Source of the DNA: Verrucomicrobiota bacterium
GTDB lineage: Bacteria; Verrucomicrobiota; Verrucomicrobiia; CAIQCK01
Length of the DNA stretch: 64,000 nt
Assembly (NCBI GenBank): GCA_016235595.1
Contig: JACRJX010000016.1
Location: forward strand, 186,001-250,000
Direction: 5' to 3'
Position numbers and translations under genes: made by a program. Shown one piece after another: positions 51,744 to 61,131 of the stretch. The notes under the pieces are model-generated. The model ran no database searches, was not told the DNA's origin, and saw nothing but the letters and a program-made list of their open reading frames with translations. Each line of letters starts with the position of its first letter. Positions within the stretch are counted from its first letter, which is position 1.

Positions 51744-52982
51744 ATGAAAAAACACATGCTACTCCCGATGATTGTCCTTGGTCTGAGTTTGTCCACGATC
51801 AGCGAGGCTGCCGAAAGCCGCTGGAAAATCGGCACGCCCATCGCAACCTATTGGGCCGGGCCACCGATGACCGACGCGACTGCGCAGCAGATGGCCGAAG
51901 GTGGCTGGAATCTCGTGTGGTGCAAGGAGAGCGAACTGGCTGCCGCCCGCCGGCACGGATTGCGGGCCATGCTGCACGAAGGCCTGATCAGCCCCAAGAC
52001 ACTCGACAACCCCGAAGCGAAGGCAAAACTGGATGCGCTCATCGCGCGCGTGCGGAAACATCCGGCGCTCTATGCTTATTATCTGCAAGATGAACCCAGT
52101 GCGGAGCAATTTGCCGGCCTTGGGAAGCTCGTGGCCTATTTGCGCGAGCGCGATCCGCAGCATCTGGCCTACATCAATCTCTTTCCGACTTACGCCAACA
52201 ACAAACAGCTCGGCACCACAGGCGATACGGTCACGGCTTACAAGGAGCATCTGCGCCAGTTCGTTGAGGTGGTCAAACCCAGCCTGATCAGCTACGACCA
52301 CTACCATTTTTCTGTCAAAGGCGACAACGGCCAGTATTTTCTGAATCTCGCCATGATCCGGCAGGCGGCGCTGGAGGCCCGGTTGCCGTTTCTCAACATC
52401 GTGCAGGCGAGCTCCTGGACGCCCTCGATGCGGGTTCCCAACGGCGACGAACTGCGCTGGCTGATTTACACGTCGCTTGCTTATGGCGCACAGGGCATCT
52501 CCTATTTTGTCTATTGTCATCCGAAGATCGAGGGTGGAATGGCCAGGGCCGACGGCACGCCGACGGAATTGTATCGCGCGGCCCAATCGCTCAACCGCGA
52601 GTTCGTGGCGATCGCCTCCCAACTTCAACCGTTGCGCTCGCTCGGAGCGTATCACGTTGGCATGGTCCCACCGGGGGCTGCGCCGTTGCCATCGGACGCC
52701 GGATTCCGTCTCGAACCCCTGCCATCGGAGTCGGAGTTCAAACTGCACGAACCTGTGAAAGGCTTGGTCCTCGGCTTCTTCGGCAGGCCGGGAACGAAAA
52801 CGAAGCCGTCGCATGTGGTGGTTGTGAACCTCGATTACAAGAAGGCCGCAACCGCGACGTTGGTTGGTCCCGGACGGCTGTCAGCTTTCGATGCGGTGAC
52901 CAAACGTTGGGCATCCGGCAAATCGAAGCGTTTGGAGCTTAACCTCCCGCCTGGCGGCGGCGCCCTGGTGCGCGCTCAATAA
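51744..52982 (+). CDS. Exported TIM-barrel glycoside hydrolase-like protein
   Basis: A 412-aa secreted protein with a signal peptide (LLPMIVLGLSLSTISEA-A). The ~300-residue core reads as a (beta/alpha)8 barrel: WNLVWCKESELAAARRHGLR, HPALYAYYLQDEPSAEQFAG, LISYDHYHF, then GAQGISYFVYCHPKIEGGMA, with acids at strand ends (DEPS) resembling GH-A clan or GH42-like enzymes. A ~90-residue beta domain follows. No CAZy family is assigned. It is divergent from the XylR-type regulator and converges on the 52993 gene. Confidence 0.75.
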   Translation: MKKHMLLPMIVLGLSLSTISEAAESRWKIGTPIATYWAGPPMTDATAQQMAEGGWNLVWCKESELAAARRHGLRAMLHEGLISPKTLDNPEAKAKLDALIARVRKHPALYAYYLQDEPSAEQFAGLGKLVAYLRERDPQHLAYINLFPTYANNKQLGTTGDTVTAYKEHLRQFVEVVKPSLISYDHYHFSVKGDNGQYFLNLAMIRQAALEARLPFLNIVQASSWTPSMRVPNGDELRWLIYTSLAYGAQGISYFVYCHPKIEGGMARADGTPTELYRAAQSLNREFVAIASQLQPLRSLGAYHVGMVPPGAAPLPSDAGFRLEPLPSESEFKLHEPVKGLVLGFFGRPGTKTKPSHVVVVNLDYKKAATATLVGPGRLSAFDAVTKRWASGKSKRLELNLPPGGGALVRAQ

Positions 52983-52992
52983 CGACGTTGTT

Positions 52993-55251
52993 CTACTGAG
53001 CGGTGAATTCCAGCAGACACGCGCCGCGTGCCGGCAGCGAGACCTTCAGTGAATGATCGTCGCCGAGCTGACACATCGGCTTTCGTCCACTTTCATCGAT
53101 CTGGTAAACCCGCTTTCGTTTGGACAATCCGTAATAGTCTTTGTCGAGCCGCAGCGTGAGATGCGTCGGCTGCTCGGAAATGCTCGCCAGCGCGATGGCG
53201 ACGCTGCCGTCGGGTGCGCGCCACGCTCCCGCCAGCGCCGATGGCAGGAGCTTCTGAAACTCGGTCAACCCGCCGCGTTGGCCGGCGTAAATGGAGAGGC
53301 GCGACATGTCGGTCATCATCTGCGGCGCGTCCAGGTCCGGCGGGCGCAGGAACTCACCCCGCAGGAGGTACTTCAGCCCGTGTTGACGAATTCGCGCCAG
53401 CCGCAATGCGTAAGCGACCTCTTCCGGACGGTCGCGAAGATGCGAGGACTGGAAATTGGCCACGGTCGGCTGCTGACCCCAGACAAACGCGCGTGCTTGT
53501 TCGAGGCAGAACTGGCGCGAGTGTTTCTGATCAAGAAGCTTCAACGGCTCCTTCGGCGCGAACTCCGCCGGCCACAGGTCGTCGTAAGGTGGCATCGTGA
53601 GCGACGAGTAGTTGCCGAACTGGATGGCATACGGATGATACACGGCTTGGAAGAACGGGATGGTTTCCCAGCCGACGGTCGGCGCGGCGTAACGTTCGCG
53701 GCTGACTTCGAGGCTCAGCATCAGGTCGAGAAAAGGCAGCCACGGTTCGCCACAGCCTTCGCCGGCAAGCGCTATCGGCCTCGCGGCACGGCAACGGGCG
53801 CGGATATCCGTCGAGAGTTTGCGGAAACCTTTCATCCAATACGTGCCGCCGCCGAGCGGATGACCGTGGGCCGGATCGAAGCAGCTCAGACTGCTGCACG
53901 CTTGATCCATGTAGATGCCGTCCACGGCGAGTTCCTTGACGGCGCGCTCGGCCAGCCCGGCGTATTTGTTTCGCCAGAACCCTGTGCCCATGCACATCGA
54001 GACGCACGGTTGTTTGGTAAAGGTGTTATAGACTTCCTGACGAAACGTTCCGTCCGCCGCCCTGACCGTGAAACGTTCCGCTCCCTCATCCTTCCAGCTC
54101 TGAGTGGTCATGCCCCAGAGCCTCTGGTTCATGTAAACCAACGCGTGGACATCGCTCTTATGCGCATGGGCGAGCGCAGCGCGGCACGGATCGGCGCCTT
54201 CGCGTGGCGGAAGGTATTCGGGGAAACCGGCGTCGTAAGAGCAACCATGCCACCAATGCCACAGGACGCTTACCGGCAATCCAAGCTCGCGCTGTATTGC
54301 CTCGGCTGGTTGCAAGACACCACCGGATCGGCCGCGGTTCCAAACCCACAAGGCTGTTTTCAACGCCCACTCCGGCACGAGCCCTCGATGGAGACGGCTC
54401 TGCCTGGCCCACACCTGCTGCGTGGCCCATGCGCGGTAACGTTCCGCGGCCGTAATCCAGTCGCCTTTGAATGTCCCAAGAATGACCCCATATGCCGGCG
54501 AGTAGCGAACAGCGCCGAGCGCGCGATTTTCCGGCAGATGCGAAATTTCAAACGCGATGCCGCCATGGCCGTCACCCCGGACTGTGAAGTTTTTGCGGAA
54601 CGCTGCGGCATCGTCGCAAGCCAGGTAGAGTCCCGGGCCGTTGAGTTGGTAGAACGCCATGCACTGGAGCGAAAGCGTGCCGGGGTATTCCCAGCTATAG
54701 CGCGCGCCTCTTCCTTTGACGCCAGCCAGCTTGGCGCGCGGATTTGGCAACATCTCTCCCATCCACGCGGGCACCGCCAGAAACTCATTCGTTTGCGGTG
54801 GCAAATCGGACAGGCATGGGAACTGGACCCTCTCGATGGCGCAATCGCGAGGCTTGGTCACCGCAAGTTCCCACCGGCTGATCGGGTTTACAGGGTCCAG
54901 CCGTACCATCGCTTCCACGCGCAGTCCGGGCGCGCCGTTGGTGCCGAAATCACTCCAAACAAGTTGCAGCGCCTGTCGCACGCCGCTGACGCTGCGGCAC
55001 TCGAATTTTCCGGCGTCGGACGGCTTCAGTGTCTTGGTTGTGCCGGCGGAAGTGACCTCCAGCGTCCACAACGCTGAAGTGCTCGCCGTTGCAGACGCGA
55101 AGTTGTGGCCGGACTGTGAGTCCGTCAGCGCGGACAGTCCACCTGTCCTTGCATCGAAACTGACTTGCAGTTGTTTGTTGGAAAGGGATGTTATCTCCGC
55201 CGCGCCAAGCGCCGTGTGCAGGAGAAGGAAGCAGAGTGCAGCGAGTCGCAT
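52993..55251 (-). CDS. Large exported glycan enzyme-like protein (DUF6259-like)
   Basis: A 752-aa secreted protein with a signal peptide (RLAALCFLLLHTALG-A). An N-terminal beta-supersandwich (about 20-270: LSNKQLQVSFDARTGGLSAL...) is followed by a TIM barrel (about 290-600) and a short C-terminal beta domain. The barrel has VSVLWHWWHG, LAVDGIYMDQACSS (candidate catalytic Asp) and ALAGEGCGEPWL. This layout matches DUF6259/GH36-clan-like enzymes. Specificity unknown. It lies head-to-head with the cyclase gene and tail-to-tail with the 51744 gene (10 bases). Confidence 0.78.
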   Translation of the reverse strand: MRLAALCFLLLHTALGAAEITSLSNKQLQVSFDARTGGLSALTDSQSGHNFASATASTSALWTLEVTSAGTTKTLKPSDAGKFECRSVSGVRQALQLVWSDFGTNGAPGLRVEAMVRLDPVNPISRWELAVTKPRDCAIERVQFPCLSDLPPQTNEFLAVPAWMGEMLPNPRAKLAGVKGRGARYSWEYPGTLSLQCMAFYQLNGPGLYLACDDAAAFRKNFTVRGDGHGGIAFEISHLPENRALGAVRYSPAYGVILGTFKGDWITAAERYRAWATQQVWARQSRLHRGLVPEWALKTALWVWNRGRSGGVLQPAEAIQRELGLPVSVLWHWWHGCSYDAGFPEYLPPREGADPCRAALAHAHKSDVHALVYMNQRLWGMTTQSWKDEGAERFTVRAADGTFRQEVYNTFTKQPCVSMCMGTGFWRNKYAGLAERAVKELAVDGIYMDQACSSLSCFDPAHGHPLGGGTYWMKGFRKLSTDIRARCRAARPIALAGEGCGEPWLPFLDLMLSLEVSRERYAAPTVGWETIPFFQAVYHPYAIQFGNYSSLTMPPYDDLWPAEFAPKEPLKLLDQKHSRQFCLEQARAFVWGQQPTVANFQSSHLRDRPEEVAYALRLARIRQHGLKYLLRGEFLRPPDLDAPQMMTDMSRLSIYAGQRGGLTEFQKLLPSALAGAWRAPDGSVAIALASISEQPTHLTLRLDKDYYGLSKRKRVYQIDESGRKPMCQLGDDHSLKVSLPARGACLLEFTAQ

Positions 55252-55324
55252 GGCGGAAGTCTATGTCAGTTTCCAGCGCTCGTGAGAAGATTATTTTCCT
55301 CGCGAGAAGCCCGCGTCTTCGTTG

Positions 55325-55401
55325 TATCATCCGTGGCCATGAGGACTCGGACCACGGTGGCAGCCGGCGCCTGCGACTTGGAGAACCATGGCGACGCATG
55401 A
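55325..55401 (+). CDS. Putative 20-aa leader peptide with promoter element, copy C
   Basis: TATCAT (55325-55330), CCGT and GGCCATGAGGA (55335-55345) form the third copy of the shared element. Its ATG (55339) opens a 20-codon frame (MRTRTTVAAGACDLENHGDA) that ends at 55401, overlapping the cyclase start (55388) by 14 bases in another frame. If transcription starts at the ATG, this is a leaderless upstream ORF coupled to the cyclase. A -35 match is lacking here. Coding status is uncertain. Confidence 0.35.
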
Positions 55402-56611
55402 TGTCATAGCAGAGACGATCAACAACGAGGCGGCGCGCAACGAAAAGGTCATCGCTTGGCTGCGCCTCGGTTTGGCGTTCGCCATTCTCCCTGACATCGT
55501 TGGTCCCGAGGTGGCGCCTGTCGTTCTGTGGTTCGATGTTGCCTGTCTGGCCTACTGCGTCACGGCGCTCGCAGCCACTTACCGCTGGGCGGGTTGGCCC
55601 GGATTCAAATATGTGATCATGACCGTGGACGCCGCCGTGATGGTGTATCTGACCATCGCCAACCCGGACGCCATCGAACCAACGGTCAACTTCCTGCTTC
55701 TTGCGCTGTGCGCCTGTCTGCTGGTCGTCACCGCGTCCATCCGCATGTCCCAGTGGGCTGTGGCCTACGCGACCGGCCTGATGATGGTGATCTCCGCAGT
55801 CGTGCTCTGGTGGCAACCGGTCCCGGCTGTCGCCGCGGTCGGCGCAATCGTCGTGGTCCTGTTGTTGGGATGCCTCAGCTACTTTGTCATGATGCGGCTC
55901 CTGGACCTGCTGGTGGAGGTGAAGCGAAAGGAACAACTCTCGCGGTTCCTCTCACCCGAACTGGTCGAGCAAGCCATGCACGACCCGGCGTTGCTGCAAC
56001 TCGGCGGCAAGCGTCAGTCCGTAACCGTGCTGTTCGTGGACATCCGCAAGTTCAGCGCAAAAGCGGAAACGCACACGCCGGAGGAGGTCGTCGGGTTTCT
56101 CAATGACTACTTCCGCGTCCTGACTGATGTGATCTTTCGCCATCGCGGCACATTGGACAAGTTCATGGGCGACGCGCTCATGGCGCTGTTTGGCGCGCCA
56201 CTGGGCCATCCGGATGACGCCGACCGCGCTGTTCGAGCCGCGGTGGAAATGATGGAGGAAGTTGTCAAGTTGAACGCGGAGAAGGTCCGGAGCGGGTTCT
56301 GCCCGATTGAGATCGGCATCGGCATCAACACCGCGGAAGTCATTGCCGGCAACGTCGGCGCCGATCGTCGCATGGAATACACCGTCATCGGCGACGGCGT
56401 GAACGTTGCCGCGCGGCTGGAGAAACTTACAAAGAGATTTGACACCAAGATCATCATCAGCCAGGCGACTCACGAGCGGCTCGCTGACAGACTCGCCGCG
56501 ATCTCTTATGGTGAAACCACCGTCGAAGGCCGCACGCAGATGATTCGCATCTACGGAGTGCCTCACGCGGGCATGCAAACTGCGCAGGGCGCGGCCCCAC
56601 GGCTTCATTGA
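55388..56611 (+). CDS. Membrane class III adenylate cyclase
   Basis: A 407-aa protein with about six transmembrane helices in the first 175 residues (no MASE domain recognised), a short linker, and a class III nucleotidyl cyclase domain (about 195-395). The metal Asps are Asp218 (LFVDIRKFS) and Asp262 (FMGDALMALFG); adenine is read by Lys258 (LDKFMGD) and Asp336 (VIGDGVNVAARLE); transition-state Asn339 and Arg343 follow. All essential residues are there, so it should make cAMP. ATG 55388 has GGAG four bases upstream. It may link membrane state to a Crp-type response, but no Crp protein is in the window. Confidence 0.93.
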   Translation: MATHDVIAETINNEAARNEKVIAWLRLGLAFAILPDIVGPEVAPVVLWFDVACLAYCVTALAATYRWAGWPGFKYVIMTVDAAVMVYLTIANPDAIEPTVNFLLLALCACLLVVTASIRMSQWAVAYATGLMMVISAVVLWWQPVPAVAAVGAIVVVLLLGCLSYFVMMRLLDLLVEVKRKEQLSRFLSPELVEQAMHDPALLQLGGKRQSVTVLFVDIRKFSAKAETHTPEEVVGFLNDYFRVLTDVIFRHRGTLDKFMGDALMALFGAPLGHPDDADRAVRAAVEMMEEVVKLNAEKVRSGFCPIEIGIGINTAEVIAGNVGADRRMEYTVIGDGVNVAARLEKLTKRFDTKIIISQATHERLADRLAAISYGETTVEGRTQMIRIYGVPHAGMQTAQGAAPRLH

Positions 56612-56650
56612 CTTGGTTCGGCAGCCGTCTATCATCCCGGGCCATGAGGA
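56608..56650 (+). promoter_or_regulatory. Promoter with shared TATCAT-N4-GGCCAYGAGGA element, copy B
   Basis: TTGACT (56608-56613) overlaps the cyclase stop, then a 16-base spacer, TATCAT (56630-56635), CCCG, GGCCATGAGGA (56640-56650). The ATG in this element is the start codon of the 56644 gene, eight bases after the -10, so the mRNA should begin at or within a base or two of the AUG. Confidence 0.6.
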
Positions 56651-59604
56651 GCATGACAGTGGCGATGCTGGCCGCGTGCGTCTTGTGCGCGCGGGTGATT
56701 GCGGATGAGCCTGTCATCGGCATTCCGATGAAACCCGATCCGCCGCCGGCGGTGGATGGGCAGTTGGAGGACTGGAGCAACGTCCCCGGCGCGTTGCTGC
56801 TGAACCACGCTGAACAGGCGACGTGGGGTGGGGCGCGCTGGAAATCATCGACCGATCTCAGCGCAAAGGTCTGGATTGCCTGGCGTCAGGACATGCTCTA
56901 TCTCGCGGCGGATGTCACCGATGACAAGATTCGCCAGAGTGAGCACGGCGCGGGCATCTGGAAAGGCGATTGCGTTCAACTCTATCTCGATGTCGCGCCG
57001 GATGAAGACGCCGCGCGCAGCCACTTCGGCAAAGGCCAGTTCCAGATCGCCTTCAGTCCGGGGAATTTCCAGCACAGCGGTGATTCGCTGAACGATTGCC
57101 CGCCGGAAGCGTACATCTTCAAGCCGGCGTCGCTTGCGTCCAAGGGCGTGCTGGTGGCTGCGCAACAGACCGACCACGGTTACACGCTTGAAGCGGCCAT
57201 CCCATGGGCGTTGCTTGGCATCAAGTTGCCGGCAGTCGGCATGCCGGTCAATTTCGAGATTGCGGTTTTTGACACAGACGGCGCCGAGGCGCGGTCGGAG
57301 AAATTGCTGAGCTTCGCCACGAAGAAGTGGACGCTGTCGCGACAGCGGCTCAGCGCGGCAGTGCTCGCCGGTGCGGACGGTAAAGCGCCGGCCATCGTTC
57401 GCGGCGCGCCCGTCTTTGAAAAGGCGGAGTTGAAGCCAAGGGGGAAACAGGCTTTCAAGTTCACAACCACGAAACCGCCCGCGGGTAAGGAAGCCGTGCT
57501 CACGCTCAAGGCGCGGATGAACACACCGAGAGTCGCCGGCTACACGCAGGCGCTGAAGCTGACGCTCAACGGCACGGTCCTCGATGGCAAACGGCTGTTG
57601 AACAAACCGCTGGAACTCCAAGGCAAGGATGGCCGCATTCACCGGCTTGTCGCGGTCGACCGTTTCACGGCCTACTACGCGCCGGATTTCACCAGCGCCG
57701 ATGCATCGCAATACGCCATTGCGGGAGTCAAGACAGGCGAGTTCGAGTTGCGCGTTACCGACCTGTTGTGCGAGGGCGAAAACCAGCTCGTCATCGAAAA
57801 CGCTTGCTCGCCAGCCGTCACGCGTTCGCTCATCGCTGCGAACTGCTGCGTTCGCTTCACCGCGCCACCGCCACCGCCGAAGCCGAAGGCTGGTCCGCCC
57901 AAAGGTCTGATTCCGGTCTGCGCACTGGTGAAGAATCCCCAAAGCGCCTACAGCGTGAAGGAATTGCCGGACGCAAAACTCGCGGTTGAGATTTGCGGCG
58001 AGAAGTTCTCCATCGAAAGCCGTTTCTCAACGCCGGCGGGGAAGTGGGAGCGCGGATCGAACCCATTCTTCGAACACTCGCGGCGCGTCGAGCGCAAGGC
58101 GGAGGCGATCGTCGTGCGCGACACGTTCAAGAACCTCACGAGCGAGAACCTGCCGCTGATGCAACGACATGAAGCCGCGCTTTCGTCGCCGCTCAAGAAA
58201 ATCTGGCTCGCCGGGCTTTCGCCGGCCGGACTGATGGGCACGTCTTCAGCGCCGGAGAACCCGACGACGTTCGGCGTGACCGGGAAGACCGGCCTTGGCC
58301 TGCTGCCGCTCAACGACGAGTTTCAGGTCCACGTTTCCAATTACGCCGCCGCCGGCGCGCTCGGTCTCGCGGACAACCAGTTTGTCCTCCAGCCCGGCAA
58401 GAGCTACACGGCGGAATGGGCCATCGTGCCGGTCGCGCGGCCGGACAACTTCGACTTCATCAACGCCGCGCGCCGTCTGCTCGACGCGAACTTCACCATC
58501 CCTTACTGCTTCGCGTTCCTGCGCGGCGGGCCGCTGACCGAGAAGTGGACGGATGAGAAGTTCACCGATTTCATCAAGTTCAAGAGTGCGAATCTGCTCT
58601 GCGACAGCATCATGTATCCGACCTACCAGGGGCACTACTCGCACGGCGTGGCGTTCCAAAAGGTCTCGCACGACAGCTACAAACGCTACGTAGAGCGTGT
58701 GCGCCGGCTCGCGCCGGACGCGAAGAGTTGTGTTTATTTCCACTGCTTCATCAATGCCGAGCAGGATGCGGCGAAAAACTTCCCCGAGGCGCGCGTGTTG
58801 CGCAGCGACGGCTCGCACGCCGACTACGGCCAGGCGTGCTACGGCATCTTCTTTCCAACCGCGGACAACGCCTACGGCCGGGCCGTTCGCCGCAACGTGG
58901 ACATCATCCTCAACGACATCAAGGCCGACGGCGTGTATTGGGACGAACTGGAATACAGCGCCTACGCCTATCACTTCGGCGAACCTTGGGACGGCTGCTC
59001 AGCGGACATTGACCCGAAGACGATGAAGGTCCGGCGGCTGAAGTCCTCCGTCACGCTCATTTCGCAACCGTGGCGCGTCGGGCTGATCCAGGAGATCATG
59101 GCCCGAGGACCGTTCATCGCCAACGGCCAGCCGCATACGCGGACCCTGGCGCGGCTGAAGTTCCCGCGCTTCGTCGAGACCGGCAGCATCAGCAACTGCG
59201 CGCGCGCCCAGCTTCATTCGCCCATCGCGCTCGGCGACCATCTCACCGAGCGCAGCGAGGCGGATGCCTACCGCAACATGGTGGCCGCCCTCGACTATGG
59301 CTGCGTCTCGCATTGGTATGGCGACCAGACCGTCATCCCGTCCTACGAGACGATCACGAAGTTCATGTATCCGATCACGCCGCTGGAGTTGCGTGAAGGC
59401 TTCATCGTTGCCAAGGAACGCATCCTGACCAACCGCAGCGGTCTCTTCGGTTGGGGCGACGCCTCGAAGCACGAGGTCCACGTCTTCGACGACACCGGCC
59501 GCGAGGTGCCGGACTTCAAAGCGCCGGCCGTCGAACGCGACGGTGCGACGTTCACCGAACTGCGCATCGCTGAAGGCTGGAGCGCAGCGATCGTGAGGAA
59601 ATAA
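56644..59604 (+). CDS. Large exported protein: CBM9-like domain plus TIM-barrel enzyme domain
   Basis: A 986-aa secreted protein (signal AMLAACVLCARVIA-D). Residues ~20-215 form a CBM9-like carbohydrate-binding domain (VDGQLEDWSNVPGALLLNHA ... WKGDCVQLYLDVAPDED ... GYTLEAAIPWALLG). A beta-rich middle follows, with a Pro/Lys-rich hinge near 410, then a C-terminal (beta/alpha) barrel with DGVYWDELEYSAYAYHFGEP as the likely active-site strand (Asp/Glu). The barrel resembles that of the 52993 and 61132 proteins. It probably acts on an extracellular polysaccharide; specificity is unknown. The start ATG lies in the promoter element described separately. Confidence 0.78.
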   Translation: MRSMTVAMLAACVLCARVIADEPVIGIPMKPDPPPAVDGQLEDWSNVPGALLLNHAEQATWGGARWKSSTDLSAKVWIAWRQDMLYLAADVTDDKIRQSEHGAGIWKGDCVQLYLDVAPDEDAARSHFGKGQFQIAFSPGNFQHSGDSLNDCPPEAYIFKPASLASKGVLVAAQQTDHGYTLEAAIPWALLGIKLPAVGMPVNFEIAVFDTDGAEARSEKLLSFATKKWTLSRQRLSAAVLAGADGKAPAIVRGAPVFEKAELKPRGKQAFKFTTTKPPAGKEAVLTLKARMNTPRVAGYTQALKLTLNGTVLDGKRLLNKPLELQGKDGRIHRLVAVDRFTAYYAPDFTSADASQYAIAGVKTGEFELRVTDLLCEGENQLVIENACSPAVTRSLIAANCCVRFTAPPPPPKPKAGPPKGLIPVCALVKNPQSAYSVKELPDAKLAVEICGEKFSIESRFSTPAGKWERGSNPFFEHSRRVERKAEAIVVRDTFKNLTSENLPLMQRHEAALSSPLKKIWLAGLSPAGLMGTSSAPENPTTFGVTGKTGLGLLPLNDEFQVHVSNYAAAGALGLADNQFVLQPGKSYTAEWAIVPVARPDNFDFINAARRLLDANFTIPYCFAFLRGGPLTEKWTDEKFTDFIKFKSANLLCDSIMYPTYQGHYSHGVAFQKVSHDSYKRYVERVRRLAPDAKSCVYFHCFINAEQDAAKNFPEARVLRSDGSHADYGQACYGIFFPTADNAYGRAVRRNVDIILNDIKADGVYWDELEYSAYAYHFGEPWDGCSADIDPKTMKVRRLKSSVTLISQPWRVGLIQEIMARGPFIANGQPHTRTLARLKFPRFVETGSISNCARAQLHSPIALGDHLTERSEADAYRNMVAALDYGCVSHWYGDQTVIPSYETITKFMYPITPLELREGFIVAKERILTNRSGLFGWGDASKHEVHVFDDTGREVPDFKAPAVERDGATFTELRIAEGWSAAIVRK

Positions 59605-59641
59605 CCCAGTCCATCCAAGTCAACTCATCGGAACCATCATC

Positions 59642-61078
59642 ATGAAATACTTCCTACTATGGGCCGTCGGCTGTATGGCGAGCACACAACTTCTGGCAGC
59701 GACGCCGGCCAAGGCTGGTTTTCGCGCGGGAGCGGCGACAAGCAACATCACACCTTTCCTGGGCGGCGACATTGTCGGCAACTTCGTCCGGCCTGTTGCC
59801 ACCAACATCCACGATGAATTGCACGCCCGCTGCCTGGTCCTGGACGATGGCAAGACCCGGCTGGCTCTGGTGGTGTGCGATGTGCTGGGAATCAGCCGGG
59901 ATGTGAGCATCGAGGCCCGCAAGCTGATCCAGCAGAACACGGGGATTCCACCGGAGAACGTGCTGATCTCGGCTGTACACACTCACTCGGCGTGCGATGC
60001 GAGAGGCACTGCGCCGCTGAACGAATACAACAAATTCGTTGCCCGGCGAATCGCCGACGGAGTACAAACGGCGCTCGGCACGTTGAGGCCGGCCCAAATG
60101 GCGTTTCTGACTGCCCAGGCTCCTGAGCACGTCTTCAATCGCCGCTGGGTGATGAAGCCCGGCACGGCCCCGTCCAATCCCTTCGGGGGCATAGACCAGG
60201 TGAAAATGAATCCTCCCGGCGGCAGTCCCAACCTGGTCGAGCCGGCCGGCCCGACCGATCCCACCATCTCCATTCTGGCTCTGCGTGAGCCGGAGGGCCG
60301 CCCGATCGCGGTCTACTCGGCTTATTCGCTGCACTATGTGGGCGGCGTGCAGAGCTGCGACATCTCGGCCGACTACTACGGCATGTATTGCGAGGAATTG
60401 AAACGGTTGCTCGGGGCCGATGATCAGGATCCGCCTTTCGTAGCCTTGATGGCCAATGGCACCAGCGCCGATATCAACAGCATCAATTTCCGCAAGCCCC
60501 GGCCCAAGCTGCCGCCCTATGTCAGAATGCGCGCCATTGCCAACGATATCGCTCACAAGGTCTGCGCCGCGCTGGCCGAAGCCAAGTATCGCGACGACGT
60601 GACGCTGGACGCGCGTTACCAGGAACTGAAGGTTCACTCCCGGCGGCCCACCCCGGAGCAGCTCGCGTGGGCGAAGGAGACGCTCGCCAAACCGGCCACC
60701 AAGTCTGACAAGGTTGACATGCCGAGAGTCTACGCCACCCGGACGATGAATTTGTTCAAGACTCCCGAAACCCTGCCTGTTCCGTTGCAGGTTCTCCGTA
60801 TCGGTCCGGTGTGCGTTGGGTCCATGCCAACCGAGGTCTTCTGTGAGATCGGGCTGGAATTCAGGAAACGAAGTCCCATCCAGCCGGCGTTCCTGCTTTC
60901 GCTTGCGCACGATTACATGGGATACCTGCCCACACCCCGGCACTTTCCCTTGGGCGGCTACGAGACATGGATCGGCACCAGCCGGCTTGAGCCGCAAGCC
61001 TCGGAGAAGATGCTCGCCGCGCTCTTGGAAATGGCAGCGGAGATCAAGAAGCAGCTAGCCACGGCCGGTTCAAAGTGA
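59642..61078 (+). CDS. Neutral/alkaline ceramidase-like protein, exported form
   Basis: A 478-aa paralogue of the 38222 protein, this time with a signal peptide (FLLWAVGCMASTQLLA-A). Shared blocks: FRAGAATSNITPFLGGDIVG, ISAVHTHSACDARG (zinc-binding HxH), YSLHYVGGVQSCDISADYYG and TPRHFPLGGYETWIG near the end. Only the N-terminal ceramidase domain is present, so the true substrate could be another amide-bonded compound. It follows the CBM9-like gene by 37 bases and its stop overlaps a GTG of the next gene, so this block is likely one transcript. Confidence 0.82.
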   Translation: MKYFLLWAVGCMASTQLLAATPAKAGFRAGAATSNITPFLGGDIVGNFVRPVATNIHDELHARCLVLDDGKTRLALVVCDVLGISRDVSIEARKLIQQNTGIPPENVLISAVHTHSACDARGTAPLNEYNKFVARRIADGVQTALGTLRPAQMAFLTAQAPEHVFNRRWVMKPGTAPSNPFGGIDQVKMNPPGGSPNLVEPAGPTDPTISILALREPEGRPIAVYSAYSLHYVGGVQSCDISADYYGMYCEELKRLLGADDQDPPFVALMANGTSADINSINFRKPRPKLPPYVRMRAIANDIAHKVCAALAEAKYRDDVTLDARYQELKVHSRRPTPEQLAWAKETLAKPATKSDKVDMPRVYATRTMNLFKTPETLPVPLQVLRIGPVCVGSMPTEVFCEIGLEFRKRSPIQPAFLLSLAHDYMGYLPTPRHFPLGGYETWIGTSRLEPQASEKMLAALLEMAAEIKKQLATAGSK

Positions 61079-61131
61079 TCGGCAATTGGGTTTCAACTCG
61101 GGGCACGTCAGCCCATTCTTTCAACACATCC

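Noticed and set aside
53053..55077. 674-codon plus-strand ORF opposite the 752-aa secreted enzyme
   Set aside because: The minus-strand gene has a signal peptide and coherent domains; the plus-strand frame is Arg/Ala-rich shadow sequence.
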